The notes below the pieces were generated by a model. It ran no database searches, was not told the origin of the DNA, and saw nothing but the letters and a program-made list of their open reading frames with translations. Of a stretch of 64,000 nucleotides of DNA, positions 34,711 to 45,673 are shown piece after piece. The translations under genes and the position numbers were made by a program. Origin of the DNA: Rhodobacteraceae bacterium QY30 (GTDB taxonomy: Bacteria; Pseudomonadota; Alphaproteobacteria; Rhodobacterales; Rhodobacteraceae); the NCBI GenBank assembly GCA_002356635.1, contig CP023454.1, positions 2,588,501-2,652,500 on the forward strand. The letters are read 5' to 3'. Position 1 is the stretch's first letter; the number at the start of each line of letters is the position of its first letter.

Positions 34711-36042
34711 TTACCAGTTGTCTTTGAACCATTTCATCGCGCGGCGCAGAGAGCGGGCCGGGTAGCGGTCGGCCGGGATTTCGAAGTCCCACCATTCATC
34801 CTGCGGGTGCGCGGCAAAGAGGCAAAGCCCCACAGAGGAAGCAAATCCGGGTCCGGTGGCCGCCTGAGGCAGCCCCTGAACCCGCAGCGGACGGCCGAGT
34901 CGCACGTTGCGGCCAAGGATGCGCGCGGCAAGTCCATCCAGTCCTGGAATTTGCGAAGCGCCGCCCGTCAGCACGATCTGGCGCGACGGCAGCTGGTCAA
35001 ACCCGGCGACATCAAGCATCTCGCGAACTTCTTCGAGGATCTCTTCGACGCGGGGCCGCATGATGCCGATCAGTTCCGCGCGGCTGACCTTGCGGCTGTC
35101 TTTTTCCCAGTCGCCGCTGTCCGCGCCGATGCCGATCATTTCACGGTCATCCATTCCGGTGGCGACGACGCCGCCGTGGAAGGTCTTGATCCGCTCGGCC
35201 GTGGCCAAGGGCACCTGAAGCCCTTTGGAGATGTCCGAGGTGACGTGGTCGCCGCCCATCCGCACGCTGTCGGCAAAGATCATGTGCTTCTTGATGAAAA
35301 CCGAAACGCCCGTCGATCCGCCGCCCATGTCGATGCAGGCGGCCCCCAGTTCCTGTTCGTCCTCGACCAGGCTGGAAATGCCCGAGACATAGGCCGATGA
35401 CGCAAGTCCCGCCAATTCCAGATCGCAGCGCTTGATGCAGTAAAGCAGGTTCTGGATCGCACCGGTATCCACGGTCAGAAGGTGCATGTCGACCGAAAGC
35501 CTCTGGCCCACATGGCCCCGCGGATCTGCAAGGCCAGAACGGTGATCGAGCGAGAAGTTCACAGGATGGGCGTGCAGCACCTCGCGGCCCTGGCCGAAGT
35601 CTGGCACATCGCAGGCCGCCAGAACGCGACCGATGTCCTGTTCGCTGACCTGCGCGCCGTCCAGCGGGATTTCCCCGGCCAGACCATAGCTGCGCGGGAA
35701 GGCGCCGGACAGGCAGGCGATGACGTGATCGACGCGGACATTGGCCATCTTCTGCGCCGCCTGCACGGCCGTGCGGATCGCGCGTTCGGTTTCCTGCATG
35801 GCATCGATCTCGCCAAAGCGGATGCCGCGCGACATGGTCGTCGCCGCGCCGATGATGCGGAACTGCGACTGCCCGGCCAGTGACCCCAGACCGTCCTCGC
35901 GGCCCTCCTCGGGGCCGTCGAAGCGCAAGACAAGGCAGGCGATCTTCGAGGTGCCGACATCGAGGATGGCGATCACGCCGCGCTGCATGGCGGCACGACG
36001 CATGTTCCGCATGGCCCGCTGCGCTTGGTAAAGATCCGTCAT
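34711..36042 (-). CDS. ftsA: cell division protein FtsA
   Basis: FtsA is an actin-like ATPase that anchors FtsZ to the membrane. The 443-residue protein has the phosphate motif VIAILDVGTSKIACLVLRF near residue 27, IDMGGGSTGVSVF in the centre and the adenosine motif IVLTGGASQIPGLDGLA late. It ends with a short amphipathic, aromatic stretch LRRAMKWFKDNW suited to membrane binding. Its ATG overlaps the ftsQ stop by four bases. A terminator follows before ftsZ. Confidence 0.97.
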   Translation of the reverse strand: MTDLYQAQRAMRNMRRAAMQRGVIAILDVGTSKIACLVLRFDGPEEGREDGLGSLAGQSQFRIIGAATTMSRGIRFGEIDAMQETERAIRTAVQAAQKMANVRVDHVIACLSGAFPRSYGLAGEIPLDGAQVSEQDIGRVLAACDVPDFGQGREVLHAHPVNFSLDHRSGLADPRGHVGQRLSVDMHLLTVDTGAIQNLLYCIKRCDLELAGLASSAYVSGISSLVEDEQELGAACIDMGGGSTGVSVFIKKHMIFADSVRMGGDHVTSDISKGLQVPLATAERIKTFHGGVVATGMDDREMIGIGADSGDWEKDSRKVSRAELIGIMRPRVEEILEEVREMLDVAGFDQLPSRQIVLTGGASQIPGLDGLAARILGRNVRLGRPLRVQGLPQAATGPGFASSVGLCLFAAHPQDEWWDFEIPADRYPARSLRRAMKWFKDNW

Positions 36043-36995
36043 TGCCCTGCCACCTTCGTCTGTGTTGCCTGTCCCGATTGTTTCTGTCTCAGTTCCGCCA
36101 GCGCCGTCGGCGTCAGCCGCAGCGTCGGCCGCGCGGCATTGCGCAAGTCCACATCCACCACGTCACGCCCCAGAAGATCCTGCGCGCCGTTCAGGGCCAT
36201 GGCCCGTTCCGCCGCCACGACCGGATCCTTCTCCGGCAGCAAGATGCGCTGGTCGCGGTCCAGGACCACGTCCCAGCGCCGCTCCCCCATGTAGACCAGG
36301 CCGCGCACCCGCTTCATGACAGGCGTCAGGGCCGACAGGATCGCCATGGCTTCCGGTACATGCGTTTCGGCCCCCTGCCCCGCAATCAGCGGCAGGTCGG
36401 CCCGCCCTTCCCGGCTGAGAAGCGTGGCGACGCGGTGGCCCGTGTCATCCAGAAGCTCCATCCCCGCGTCACTGCGCCAGATCACCACCGGCACGCGTTC
36501 GGTGATGTTGACGCGCAGGATGCCGCCCGACTGAACCCGCAGCTCGGCGCTTTTGACCGCGTCGATCTGCTCCATCTGCGCGCGCATCGCTTCAAGATCC
36601 AACTTGAACGAACTGACCGGCAGCGCCATCGGCATGACCTTGCGGACCGCCCCGTCCACCGCCGGCGAGGCGCCATCGACCTGCATCAGCGCCACCATGA
36701 ATTCCGGGCGGTTCTGCACCTGCTCCTTGATCTGGGCATATTTCGCCGCCACGTCGGCGCGGTGGTCCTCGCTGGAAAACCACAGGGCGACCGAAACCCC
36801 CAGCACGAAGACCGGCAGCCAGACGCGCAGCGCAGAGTGAAAGCCCGGGGTCAGGCGCAGGCGTTCCAGCCGGTAGGACAGCCGCGAGGGCGCCGGATCG
36901 TTGCGAGGCGCGGCGGCGCGGCGTTCGGCGCTGGCAGCCGCGGTGGTGGCGCGTGGGGCACGGGTCAGGCGCGGCTCGGCTCTCAGCGATTGCAT
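36039..36995 (-). CDS. ftsQ: cell division protein FtsQ
   Basis: FtsQ is a bitopic divisome protein linking FtsL/FtsB to the rest of the machine. The 318-residue protein has a basic Ala/Arg-rich cytoplasmic N-terminus (about 1-50) and one membrane segment near residues 57-73. The periplasmic POTRA domain covers roughly 95-165, and the FtsQ beta domain follows. The start overlaps the end of ddl by 13 bases and the stop overlaps ftsA by four, so all three are coupled. Confidence 0.93.
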   Translation of the reverse strand: MQSLRAEPRLTRAPRATTAAASAERRAAAPRNDPAPSRLSYRLERLRLTPGFHSALRVWLPVFVLGVSVALWFSSEDHRADVAAKYAQIKEQVQNRPEFMVALMQVDGASPAVDGAVRKVMPMALPVSSFKLDLEAMRAQMEQIDAVKSAELRVQSGGILRVNITERVPVVIWRSDAGMELLDDTGHRVATLLSREGRADLPLIAGQGAETHVPEAMAILSALTPVMKRVRGLVYMGERRWDVVLDRDQRILLPEKDPVVAAERAMALNGAQDLLGRDVVDVDLRNAARPTLRLTPTALAELRQKQSGQATQTKVAGQ

Positions 36996-37906
36996 GAGGC
37001 GTCCTCCGCGATCCAGGCGCAGAAATCGGGGAAGGAAATACCCGCCTCGGCCGCCTGTTCGGGCGACAGCGAGGTGGGCGTCATGCCGGGCTGCGTATTC
37101 GTCTCCAGCAGATAAAGCCCATCCACCCCGCGGGTATCATCCCAACGGAAATCGCTGCGGCTGAGGCCGCGGCACCCCAGCGCGCGGTGCGCCCGCAGCG
37201 TGTAGTCCTGGCAGGCGGCATAGACATCGGCGGGCAGGATCGCCGGGCAGACATGGCGCGACCCGCCGGGGGCGTATTTCGCGTGGTAGTCGTACCAGCC
37301 TTCGGTCTGGATCTCGGTCACGGCCAGGATCCGGTCGCCCATGACGGAACAGGTCAGGTCGCGGCCCGGCGCATAGGTTTCGACCATCACGCTGTCGGGC
37401 ATGTCATCGGCCAACTGCGCGGGACCGTTCGCATCAGCCGACACGATGTAGATGCCCACGGACGAACCTTCGTTGTTCGGCTTCACGACATAGGGCGGCG
37501 GCAGGACATGGGCGGCGCGAACCTCGGCCGTGGGCCGGATCACGCTGTCCAGCACCGGCAGGCCGGCGGCCCGGAAGGCGTCCTTGGCGCGGGCCTTGTC
37601 CATCGCCAGGGCCGATGCCAGTACGCCCGAATGGGTATAGGGGATGCGCAGCCATTCCAGCAGTCCCTGGACGCAACCATCCTCGCCCCAGCGGCCATGC
37701 AGGGCATTGAAACACAGGTCGGGCTGGATTTCGGACAGGCGCGCAGGCAGATCGGGGCCGCAATCGACCTCGACCACCTGGTATCCCGCCGCCCGCAGGG
37801 CCCCGGCGCATTCACGCCCGGAGACAAGGGACACCTCGCGCTCGGCCGAGGGTCCGCCCATCAGTACCGCCACCTTGAGGGCTGTCCCGCTCGACCTGCC
37901 CGCCAC
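36983..37906 (-). CDS. ddl: D-alanine--D-alanine ligase
   Basis: Ddl makes the D-Ala-D-Ala dipeptide of peptidoglycan. The 307-residue ATP-grasp protein starts with [16 protein letters not shown], contains [14 protein letters not shown] and ends with the ligand-binding [19 protein letters not shown]. The start is GTG at 37906 with GAGG upstream. It is co-transcribed with ftsQ (13-base overlap) and lies 63 bp after murB. Confidence 0.96.
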   Translation of the reverse strand: MAGRSSGTALKVAVLMGGPSAEREVSLVSGRECAGALRAAGYQVVEVDCGPDLPARLSEIQPDLCFNALHGRWGEDGCVQGLLEWLRIPYTHSGVLASALAMDKARAKDAFRAAGLPVLDSVIRPTAEVRAAHVLPPPYVVKPNNEGSSVGIYIVSADANGPAQLADDMPDSVMVETYAPGRDLTCSVMGDRILAVTEIQTEGWYDYHAKYAPGGSRHVCPAILPADVYAACQDYTLRAHRALGCRGLSRSDFRWDDTRGVDGLYLLETNTQPGMTPTSLSPEQAAEAGISFPDFCAWIAEDASCNR

Positions 37907-37969
37907 GTCTGCCTCATCGGGGCTTTTCGCCCGTCTTGCCGGGGCTTTGCCGCCCCCGATCTTGTTCAG

Positions 37970-38914
37970 TTATTCCGCGCGCGGTTCGCCCACACGCATG
38001 ATTTCCCATTCTAGCGTCAAACCACTGTTCTGGAAAACCCTTTTTCGCACCTCCTCGCCCAATCCTTCCAGATCGGCGGCGCTCGCCCCTCCGGCGTTGA
38101 TCAGGAAGTTCGAGTGCATCTCGCTCATCTGTGCGCCGCCCCGCCGGGCGCCGCGCATTCCGGCGTCGTCGATCACCTTCCAGGCCTTCAACTCATGGGT
38201 GTCATCGGCCCGCCCGGTCGAGGAAAAGCCGGCCGGATTGCGGAAGGTCGACCCGGCGCTGCGGTCGCGGGTGGGCTGGCTGGCATCGCGGCGGGCAATC
38301 TGCTCGGTCATCCGGGCGTCCAGCAGGCCGGGGTCGGCCAAGCCGCCCCGGAAGGTGGCGCTGGTCAGGACCCAGCCCTCGGGCAACGTGGACTGGCGGT
38401 AGCCGAAGCGCAGGTCGGCGGGCGTCAGGGTGACGCTTCGACCGTCCCGGGTGATGGCGGTGGCCTGGGTCAGATGGTCCGCCACGTAGGATCCGTAGCA
38501 GCCGGCATTCATCCGCACGGCGCCGCCGATACTGCCGGGAATGGTGCGCAGGAAGGTCAGGTCCACGCCCGCTTCGGCCGCCCGGCGTGCCACATGTGCA
38601 TCCAGCGCGGCGGCGCCAGCGGTGACGGTATCGCCCGTGATGGAAATGCCGTTGAAGCCGCGCCCCAGCCGGATCACCACGGCGCGCAGGCCCCCGTCGC
38701 GCACGATCAGGTTCGACCCGACGCCCATCGGAAAGACCGGCACCGATGGGTCCAGCGCGGCAAGGAAGGTCGCCAGATCCTCGGCATCCGCGGGCTGGAA
38801 CAGCCAGTCGGCCGGACCACCGACCCGCAGCCAGGTCAGGTCGGCCAGCGGACGGTTCGGTGTCAGCGTACCGCGCACGGGCGGCAGGGAATAACGGTCA
38901 TCGCTCTGGGTCAT
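37970..38914 (-). CDS. murB: UDP-N-acetylenolpyruvoylglucosamine reductase
   Basis: MurB is the FAD-dependent reductase forming UDP-MurNAc. The 314-residue protein shows the FAD site [38 protein letters not shown], and the C-terminal [10 protein letters not shown] with the catalytic serine, followed by [17 protein letters not shown]. It lies between DUF2484 and ddl, the usual order in Rhodobacteraceae. Confidence 0.96.
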   Translation of the reverse strand: MTQSDDRYSLPPVRGTLTPNRPLADLTWLRVGGPADWLFQPADAEDLATFLAALDPSVPVFPMGVGSNLIVRDGGLRAVVIRLGRGFNGISITGDTVTAGAAALDAHVARRAAEAGVDLTFLRTIPGSIGGAVRMNAGCYGSYVADHLTQATAITRDGRSVTLTPADLRFGYRQSTLPEGWVLTSATFRGGLADPGLLDARMTEQIARRDASQPTRDRSAGSTFRNPAGFSSTGRADDTHELKAWKVIDDAGMRGARRGGAQMSEMHSNFLINAGGASAADLEGLGEEVRKRVFQNSGLTLEWEIMRVGEPRAE

Positions 38915-38958
38915 GGCCCGTGACTAGCCCCGCGCCCCCTGTGATGCAAGCCAACCGA

Positions 38959-39198
38959 TCACCGGCTTCCTCGCCCGCGACGCAGCAGGTGGACCAGCGG
39001 GCGGCGGAACATCGACACAAGCGCAAGCAGGCCCAGCAAGGCGGGGGCCCAGCCGTGATCGAGGGCGATCCAGACCAGCAGGACCGCGGCGGCGATCAGA
39101 AGGGCCAGGCCGGGAATGATCTGGGCGCGGAAGGGCAGGAAGGCCGTCAGCGCGGCCAGAACCACCCAGACGCAGGCAAGCGTAAGCGATGTTGTCAT
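38959..39198 (-). CDS. DUF2484 family small membrane protein
   Basis: A 79-residue hydrophobic protein with three predicted membrane segments (about 2-21, 25-44 and 47-63) and an arginine-rich end (HLLRRGRGSR). The pattern LACVWVVLAALTAFLP fits DUF2484, a small family largely confined to Rhodobacteraceae and regularly encoded next to murB. Its function is unknown; the conserved place in the dcw cluster suggests a role in envelope growth. Confidence 0.82.
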   Translation of the reverse strand: MTTSLTLACVWVVLAALTAFLPFRAQIIPGLALLIAAAVLLVWIALDHGWAPALLGLLALVSMFRRPLVHLLRRGRGSR

Positions 39199-39201
39199 CC
39201 G

Positions 39202-40386
39202 CTAGCCGTCCCAGACCGAAGCCGCGAACGCGGCCAGTGCCGTGACCAGCCCGGCCACCGGAACCCAAATCGGCAGGCGAAACGCGCTGTCGGGCGCGCG
39301 GCGCTTGACCCGGATCAGCGCCAGGTTGACCAGCGCAAAGACCATGAGCAGCACGGTCGAGGTCAGATCGGCCAGACGGTCCACCGGCAGAAGCACCGCA
39401 CCCAGCACCGCGCCGCCTCCGGCCAGCAGCGTGGCCAGGACGGGCGTGGCAAAGCGGGGGTGAGCGCGGTGGAAGATCGCGAGCGCCGGGGTGCGACGGC
39501 CCAGGCCGTAAAGCATCCGCGCCGCCATGATGATCTGCGCCAGCACCCCGTTCAGCGCCGCAGCGACGGCGATGGTGGACAGATAGGCCGGACTGAGGCC
39601 CGATCCCCGGGCCCAGACCAGCGCCAGCGGCTGGCGCGATGCGGCCAGTTCGGCGACCGGCACCGCCCGGACCGCCGCCAGCGCCACCAGTCCGTAAAGC
39701 AGCGTCGTGACCAGCAGCGCCGCGATGATTCCGAAGGGCACGGTCCGCGCGGGGCGATGGACCTCTTCGGCCATGTTGGCCATGTCCTCGAAGCCGATGA
39801 AGGCAAAGAAGGCCAGGGCGGTGGCCGCGGCCAGCCCGCTCCAGACGGGGCTGGCAGGGGCGGTCCAATCGGGCGCGGGCTCGGCGGCGAGACCCGCGCC
39901 GCTGGCGATCAGCAGGCCCGCCACCTCGATCGCCGTCAGCACGGCGGCCAGACCGAGGCTCAGCCTGGCACCCAGGATGGCAATTCCGGTGAGGACGATC
40001 CCCAGACCCAGGATGGCGCCGACGGGGGGAACGGCAAGGATGGTTTCCAGATAACCGACGCCGCCGCGCAGCACCGCCGCGGCCGAGATGACGCCGCTCA
40101 GCGCCACGGCAAGGCCCGTCAGGATCGTCAGCCAGCGCAGGCCGAACCCTTCATCCACATAGCTGGCCGCACCCGCCGCCTCGGGGATGCGGGCGGCGAA
40201 TTCGGCATAGGACAGCGCCGATAGCGCCGCAATCAACCCGGCGGCCAGAAATGCGGCGGGTGCCCAGAGCCCGGCAGACGCCGCGACGGATCCGATCAGG
40301 ACGTAGATCCCGGCGCCGACCATGACGCCCACGCCGTAGGCGGTCAGAAGGAACGGTCCGATGCTGCGCTTCAGACCGCCGTCCAT
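39202..40386 (-). CDS. APC superfamily amino acid permease
   Basis: A 394-residue inner-membrane transporter of the amino acid-polyamine-organocation superfamily. It has about 11-12 hydrophobic segments. It begins KRSIGPFLLTAYGVGVMVGAG (the conserved helix 1 substrate site) and contains FFAFIGFEDMANMAEEVHRP, a hallmark of the superfamily. The substrate cannot be read from sequence. It is unexpected here: only one base separates it from the murC stop and four bases lie before the DUF2484 gene downstream, so it is built into the mur operon. Base composition is like its neighbours. Confidence 0.88.
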   Translation of the reverse strand: MDGGLKRSIGPFLLTAYGVGVMVGAGIYVLIGSVAASAGLWAPAAFLAAGLIAALSALSYAEFAARIPEAAGAASYVDEGFGLRWLTILTGLAVALSGVISAAAVLRGGVGYLETILAVPPVGAILGLGIVLTGIAILGARLSLGLAAVLTAIEVAGLLIASGAGLAAEPAPDWTAPASPVWSGLAAATALAFFAFIGFEDMANMAEEVHRPARTVPFGIIAALLVTTLLYGLVALAAVRAVPVAELAASRQPLALVWARGSGLSPAYLSTIAVAAALNGVLAQIIMAARMLYGLGRRTPALAIFHRAHPRFATPVLATLLAGGGAVLGAVLLPVDRLADLTSTVLLMVFALVNLALIRVKRRAPDSAFRLPIWVPVAGLVTALAAFAASVWDG

Positions 40387-40387
40387 G

Positions 40388-41806
40388 TCACTGCGCCAGT
40401 CGGCCGGGCAGTGCGTTGGCCCAGCCGGAAATGGTGCCCGCCCCCAGGCAGACCACGATGTCGCCGGGGCGGGCCTGTTCGCGGACCAGGCGGGTCAGAT
40501 CGGCTTCGTCCAGAAGCGCGCGGGCGTGGCGGTGGCCGTGCGCAATCAGCCCCGCGACCAGATCGTCGCGCGCGGCGCCCGGGATCGGCTCTTCCCCGGC
40601 CGAATAGACATCGGCGATGGCCACCACATCGGCTTCGTTGAAGCAGGTGCAGAAGTCATCGAACAGGCTGGAAAGACGGGAATAGCGGTGCGGCTGGTGG
40701 ATGGCGATGATCCGCGCGCCCGCCCGGCCCGCGATGGCCTGCCGCGCGGCCTTCAGGACGGCGGCGATTTCCACCGGATGGTGGCCGTAATCGTCGATGA
40801 TGGTGACGCCGCCCAGAACCTCGCCTACCTTGGTGAAACGGCGGTTCACGCCGCCAAAGCCCGCAAGCGCGGCGCGGATTTCGTCCTTCTTCATGCCCAG
40901 ATGCCGGGCCACGGCCACCGCCGCCAGCGCGTTCGACACGTTGTGGTCGCCCGGCATCGGCAGGGTGCAGCCTTCGATCACGCTGTCCTTGCCTTCGCCC
41001 TGCAGCGCCACGTCAAACTGCGCGATGCCGTCCTTGTAGGTCAGGTTGATCGCGCGGACATCGGCCTGGGCGTTGAAGCCGAAGGTGACGATGCGGCGGT
41101 CGGTCACGCGGCCGACAAGGGCCTGAACCTCGGGGTGATCGGTGCAGCAGACGGCAAGGCCGTAGAAGGGGATGTTCGAGACGAAGTCGAAGAAGCCCTT
41201 CCGCAGGTTTTCGATCGTGCCCCAGTGTTCCATGTGTTCGGGATCGATGTTCGTGACAATGGCGATGGTCGCGGGCAGGCGGTTGAAGCTGCCGTCGGAT
41301 TCGTCGGCTTCGACCACCATCCATTCGCCGGCGCCGGCGCGCGCATTCGATCCATAGGCGTGGATGATGCCGCCGTTGATCACCGTGGGATCGAACCCGC
41401 CCTTGTCCAGCAGCGTGGCGACCATCGTCGTGGTCGTCGTCTTGCCGTGGGTTCCGGCGACCGCGATGTTCGACCGCAGGCGCATCAGTTCGGCCAGCAT
41501 CTCGGCCCGGCGCACCACGGGAAGGCCACAGCGCCGGGCTTCCTCCAGTTCCGGGTTGCCCTTCTTGATGGCGGAAGAAATCACCACGACCGCCGCATCG
41601 CCAAGGTTTTCGGCGCGCTGGCCTTCGAAGAAGGTGGCGCCCAGCCCCACAAGACGGTCGGTGATCTTCGACGCCTTCGCGTCCGAGCCCTGCACGGGAT
41701 AGCCCAGCGTCATCAGCACTTCGGCAATGCCCGACATCCCGATGCCGCCGATGCCTACGAAGTGGATCGGCCCAAGTTCACCGGGAAGTTTCGTCGCCGC
41801 GTTCAT
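40388..41806 (-). CDS. murC: UDP-N-acetylmuramate--L-alanine ligase
   Basis: MurC adds L-alanine to UDP-MurNAc. The 472-residue Mur ligase starts with [17 protein letters not shown] and has the ATP-binding [16 protein letters not shown]. Downstream come the central-domain signature YGHHPVEI (in [13 protein letters not shown]) and the C-terminal HQPHRYSRL. The ATG at 41806 has AAAAGG upstream and begins the family N-terminus; an upstream frame extension overlapping murG is rejected. Four bases separate it from murG. Confidence 0.97.
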   Translation of the reverse strand: MNAATKLPGELGPIHFVGIGGIGMSGIAEVLMTLGYPVQGSDAKASKITDRLVGLGATFFEGQRAENLGDAAVVVISSAIKKGNPELEEARRCGLPVVRRAEMLAELMRLRSNIAVAGTHGKTTTTTMVATLLDKGGFDPTVINGGIIHAYGSNARAGAGEWMVVEADESDGSFNRLPATIAIVTNIDPEHMEHWGTIENLRKGFFDFVSNIPFYGLAVCCTDHPEVQALVGRVTDRRIVTFGFNAQADVRAINLTYKDGIAQFDVALQGEGKDSVIEGCTLPMPGDHNVSNALAAVAVARHLGMKKDEIRAALAGFGGVNRRFTKVGEVLGGVTIIDDYGHHPVEIAAVLKAARQAIAGRAGARIIAIHQPHRYSRLSSLFDDFCTCFNEADVVAIADVYSAGEEPIPGAARDDLVAGLIAHGHRHARALLDEADLTRLVREQARPGDIVVCLGAGTISGWANALPGRLAQ

Positions 41807-41810
41807 TCGT

Positions 41811-42908
41811 TCAACCTTTTCTTGTCGCCAGTTCCTCGACCAGGGCCGCCAGCCGGTCGGTCGCATCCGGGATGCCGCGTGACAGCGCCCCCTGCGACAT
41901 TCGCAGACCCGCGCCGGGGGTTCCCAGAACCGCCGCCACCTGCCCCGCCAGCGCATCCGCGTCAAGGGCCTGTTCGGGGATCAGGATCGCGCCGCCCGCC
42001 TCGACCATGCCGCGGGCATTCGCGGTCTGGTGGTCGCCCGTTGCCGCCGCAAAAGGCACCAGGATCGCCGGGCGGCCGATAACCGCCAGTTCCGCCACGG
42101 TCGACGCCCCCGACCGCGCGATGACCAGCTGCGCTTCGGTCAGGCGGCGCGGCATGTCGGTGAAGAAGGGTGCGACCTCGGCATCCAGGCTCGCGGCCTC
42201 ATAGGCGGCCACAACGCGGTCCAGATCTTCGGGGCGGGCCTGATGGGCGATGCGCAGGTTCCGGCGCATCGCGTCGGGCAGCGCGGCAAGGCCCGCGGGC
42301 ACCACGTCGGACAGGATGCGGGCGCCCTGACTGCCGCCGATGACCAGAAGGCTCATCGGGTAGTCACCGGGCGGGATGTAGGGGGCACCAGCGCGTTCCA
42401 GGATCGCGGCGCGGACGGGGTTGCCGGTATGGATCGCGTTGGTCCCCTGGGGCAGCACCGTGGGCCAGGTACCGCAGGCCATGACCGCGACCTTGCGGGC
42501 AAAGGCCCGGTTCACGCGGCCCAGCACGCCATTCTGTTCGTGGATCATCAGCGGCACACGCGCGATAAGCCCGGCCGAAAGCGCCGGAATGGTCGGATAG
42601 CCGCCAAAACCCACGATCACCGCGGGCCGGTCGCGGAACATGCCCGCCAGTGCCGAAGCGACACCCCCCGCGATGCGGAAGGGGGTCACGGCTTTCGCGG
42701 CGATCCCGCCCCGCGCGAAGGTGGACGAGGCCACCTGTTCCACCACAACCTCCGCCGGGAAGTTCCCGGCATAGCGGGCGCCGCGCGCATCCGTCGAAAG
42801 CTTCACCCGCCAGCCGCGCGCGATCATCGCCTCGGCCAGGGCTTGCGCCGGGAACATGTGGCCCCCGGTGCCGCCCGCCGCGATCAACAGAAGGGGCGCG
42901 GCCGCCAT
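41811..42908 (-). CDS. murG: UDP-GlcNAc--lipid I N-acetylglucosaminyltransferase
   Basis: MurG converts lipid I to lipid II at the cytoplasmic face. The 365-residue GT-B glycosyltransferase has the N-terminal glycine loop [29 protein letters not shown], the middle [14 protein letters not shown], and the donor-site [21 protein letters not shown]. It is packed between ftsW (one base) and murC (four bases). Confidence 0.97.
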   Translation of the reverse strand: MAAAPLLLIAAGGTGGHMFPAQALAEAMIARGWRVKLSTDARGARYAGNFPAEVVVEQVASSTFARGGIAAKAVTPFRIAGGVASALAGMFRDRPAVIVGFGGYPTIPALSAGLIARVPLMIHEQNGVLGRVNRAFARKVAVMACGTWPTVLPQGTNAIHTGNPVRAAILERAGAPYIPPGDYPMSLLVIGGSQGARILSDVVPAGLAALPDAMRRNLRIAHQARPEDLDRVVAAYEAASLDAEVAPFFTDMPRRLTEAQLVIARSGASTVAELAVIGRPAILVPFAAATGDHQTANARGMVEAGGAILIPEQALDADALAGQVAAVLGTPGAGLRMSQGALSRGIPDATDRLAALVEELATRKG

Positions 42909-42909
42909 G

Positions 42910-44076
42910 TCAGCGTCTCCGCTTCAGGAAGATGTCGCCGATCTCGCCCTGCGGTCGGCTGCGGGTCAGCGCCAGAAGCATGCCCAGCGCGATGCCGGAC
43001 GCGATGACGGACGATCCACCATAGCTCACGAACGGAAGCGTCATACCCTTGGCGGGCAGAAGCCGCACGGCAACGCCCATGTTGATCATCGCCTGCACGC
43101 CAAAGGCGCAGGCGAGGCCGGTTCCCGCCAGCCGCGTGAAGGGATCGCGTTCCTTCATCAGCCGGAACAGCGACCGGACCGTGACGGCGCAGTAAAGCGC
43201 GATGATGCCTAGGACCAGAACCAGCCCGTATTCCTCGGCCGCGACGGCGATGATGAAGTCGGTATGCGCGTCGGGCAGCTGCCATTTCACAGTGCCTTCG
43301 CCCACGCCCACGCCGAAGAAGCCGCCCTCCTGAATGGCGTTGGTGGCGTAGCCGATCTGGGTGCGCGGGTCGATGTCCGCGGACAGGAAGCCGTCGATCC
43401 GGCGCGCGAAGTGTTCGGACGCGTTGTAGGCGGCAACCCCCCCCGCCACGGCCAGCGAGGCGATGACCGTCAGCAGCATGAAGGGCGCACCGGCGACGAA
43501 ATAAATCACACCCCAGGAAAACAGGATCAGGCAGGCCTGGCCGAAGTCGGGCTGCACCGCCAGCATGACGACGATGACCACCGTCAGGATGAAGGAATAA
43601 AGCCGGCCCGGAGGCCCGCCCACGTCCTGCGCCGCCGCCATCAGCCAGCCGGTCAGCACGACGAAGCCGGGCTTCAGGAACTCGGACGGCTGGAAACTGG
43701 CGAAGCCCAGCGAGTACCAGCGGATCGCGCCCTTGCCGAAGTCGGTGCCCAGGAAGGGCAGGAACACCAGCGCCGCAAAGGCCGCAAGAAAACCGATGAC
43801 GCCCAACCGGCGCACCTGATCGGGGGACATCATCGACAAAAGCAGCATCACCGCCAGGGCAACACCGCCGAAGAACACCTGCCGGATGACATAGTAGAAG
43901 GGCGGCAGGCCGTTCTTCTCGGCCAGCGGGACCGAGGCCGCCAACGCCAGCAGAAGCCCGATGCCGAAGAGCAGGAGCACGCCGAACAAGGTCCATTTGT
44001 CGATGGTGCGCCACCAGCGTGGAATCACAGGTTCGCCCGCGCTGGCGCGCACGGTGCCAAACACCATCTCAGTCAT
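42910..44076 (-). CDS. ftsW: peptidoglycan glycosyltransferase FtsW
   Basis: FtsW is the SEDS-family glycosyltransferase of the septum, working with FtsI. The 388-residue protein has about ten membrane segments. SEDS motifs include [14 protein letters not shown], the catalytic-region [21 protein letters not shown] with Asp, and the C-terminal [16 protein letters not shown]. The next gene, murG, starts after one base. A 139-bp gap with a GC hairpin separates it from murD. Confidence 0.96.
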   Translation of the reverse strand: MTEMVFGTVRASAGEPVIPRWWRTIDKWTLFGVLLLFGIGLLLALAASVPLAEKNGLPPFYYVIRQVFFGGVALAVMLLLSMMSPDQVRRLGVIGFLAAFAALVFLPFLGTDFGKGAIRWYSLGFASFQPSEFLKPGFVVLTGWLMAAAQDVGGPPGRLYSFILTVVIVVMLAVQPDFGQACLILFSWGVIYFVAGAPFMLLTVIASLAVAGGVAAYNASEHFARRIDGFLSADIDPRTQIGYATNAIQEGGFFGVGVGEGTVKWQLPDAHTDFIIAVAAEEYGLVLVLGIIALYCAVTVRSLFRLMKERDPFTRLAGTGLACAFGVQAMINMGVAVRLLPAKGMTLPFVSYGGSSVIASGIALGMLLALTRSRPQGEIGDIFLKRRR

Positions 44077-44190
44077 GGGATACCGCTTTCACTGCCTCGG
44101 GGTCCGCCCGTTTGCCGGGTCTGGGCCGAAGTGTAGCCGGTATCCCCGGGGCGCGCTAGGAAAACATCGTAAACGGATCGTGTCGGGCGC

Positions 44191-44210
44191 AAAACCGCGC
44201 GCGCGGGTTT
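44191..44210 (-). terminator. possible attenuator between murD and ftsW
   Basis: On the minus strand AAACC and GGTTTT flank an alternating CG core, giving a compact palindrome followed by TTTTG about six bases after the murD stop. The alternating CG core makes the exact pairing uncertain, and read-through is expected because the downstream genes are essential. Confidence 0.35.
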
Positions 44211-44215
44211 CCGTG

Positions 44216-45619
44216 CTAACCCGCCAGCAGCGCCGCGACCCGGGCGGCAAAATCCTCGCCGCGCCTTTCGAAATCGGGATACTGGTCGAAACTTGCTGCC
44301 GCCGGGGCCAGCAGCACCACCTCGCCGGGTTCCGCCTCAGCGGCGGCGCGGGCCACGGCATTTGCCATCGTTTCGCAGATCTCGTGCGGGGTCGATCCGA
44401 TCTGCAGGGCGAATTCGCGCGCGGAATGCCCGATCAGGTAGGCCTTGACGACCGAACCCAGATGCGGGGCCAGCGCCGCGATGCCGCCTTCCTTGCCCAG
44501 GCCGCCGGCGATCCAGCGGATCTTCGGGAAGGCTTGAAGGGCCTTCGCGGCGCTGTCGACGTTCGTGGCCTTGCTGTCGTTGATGAAGCGAACGCCGTCC
44601 CGTTCGCCCACCAGCTGGCTGCGGTGCGGCAGGCCCGCGAAGCTGTGGAAGGCCCCTTCGATCACCTTCGGCGCAAGGCCCAGCGTCCGGGTCGCGGCAT
44701 AGGCGGCGCAGGCGTTCTGGTGATTGTGTCCACCCGGGAGCCCCGACACCGCGCGCAGGTCGATCGAGGCGACCTGCCGCCCCTTGCGCCATTCCGACAG
44801 GAAACCCTTGCGCGCAAAGACCGACCATCCGGGGCCTTCCAGCTTCTGCCCCGACGCGATGCGGATCACCCGGTCATCGGCCGGGCCTTCGGACATCTGG
44901 TTGGCCAGGAACTGGCCCTCGGGCTCATCCACGCCGATCACGGCGCGGTCCGGCCCGCCTTCGGAAAACAGGCGCCGCTTGGCGGCGAAATAGCCGCCCA
45001 GGCCGGCGTGACGGTCCAGGTGGTCGGGCGAGAGGTTGGTAAAAACCGCGATGTCGGGCGTCAGGGCGCGGGCCAGGTCGGTCTGGTAGGACGACAGTTC
45101 CAGCACCACGACCTCTCCGTCCTCGGCCGGGTCAAGGTCCAGCACGCCCCGCCCGATGTTGCCCGCCATCTGCGTCGGACGTTCAGCCACCTGAAGGATG
45201 TGATGGATCAGCGCGGTGGTGGTTGATTTGCCGTTCGATCCCGTGACGGCAATGACCTTCGGCGTCTGGTCCATCTCGTCCCAGTCCGGCGTGGCCCAGG
45301 ACCGGAAGAACAGCCCGATATCATTGTCCACCGGCACGCCCAGTGCCAGCGCCTTGGCGATGACCTTGTTTGGCTGCGGGTACAGATGCGGAATGCCGGG
45401 TGAAACGATCAGCGCCGCGATCCCGTCCCAGGCCCCATCGCGGGTCAGGTCGGTGATCTGATGACCCGCCGCTTCAGCCTTGGCGCGCGCTTCGGGGCTG
45501 TCGTCCCACAACAGCGGCTCGGCCCCACCCGCGACCAGCGCCGCCGCCGTCGCCAGACCCGACCGGCCCAGCCCCAGAACGGCGACCTTGCGACCGGTAT
45601 ACCCTTGAACTGGGATCAT
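44216..45619 (-). CDS. murD: UDP-N-acetylmuramoyl-L-alanine--D-glutamate ligase
   Basis: MurD adds D-glutamate to the growing stem peptide. The 467-residue Mur ligase has an N-terminal [22 protein letters not shown], the ATP loop [31 protein letters not shown] in the centre, and [15 protein letters not shown] with [19 protein letters not shown] at the end. It lies between mraY (54 bp upstream in transcription) and ftsW. Confidence 0.97.
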   Translation of the reverse strand: MIPVQGYTGRKVAVLGLGRSGLATAAALVAGGAEPLLWDDSPEARAKAEAAGHQITDLTRDGAWDGIAALIVSPGIPHLYPQPNKVIAKALALGVPVDNDIGLFFRSWATPDWDEMDQTPKVIAVTGSNGKSTTTALIHHILQVAERPTQMAGNIGRGVLDLDPAEDGEVVVLELSSYQTDLARALTPDIAVFTNLSPDHLDRHAGLGGYFAAKRRLFSEGGPDRAVIGVDEPEGQFLANQMSEGPADDRVIRIASGQKLEGPGWSVFARKGFLSEWRKGRQVASIDLRAVSGLPGGHNHQNACAAYAATRTLGLAPKVIEGAFHSFAGLPHRSQLVGERDGVRFINDSKATNVDSAAKALQAFPKIRWIAGGLGKEGGIAALAPHLGSVVKAYLIGHSAREFALQIGSTPHEICETMANAVARAAAEAEPGEVVLLAPAAASFDQYPDFERRGEDFAARVAALLAG

Positions 45620-45673
45620 CTTCCCGCCCCTTCATTCCCCGGGCGCAGGTCCGCGCCCGCCGTGCAAGCCGCG

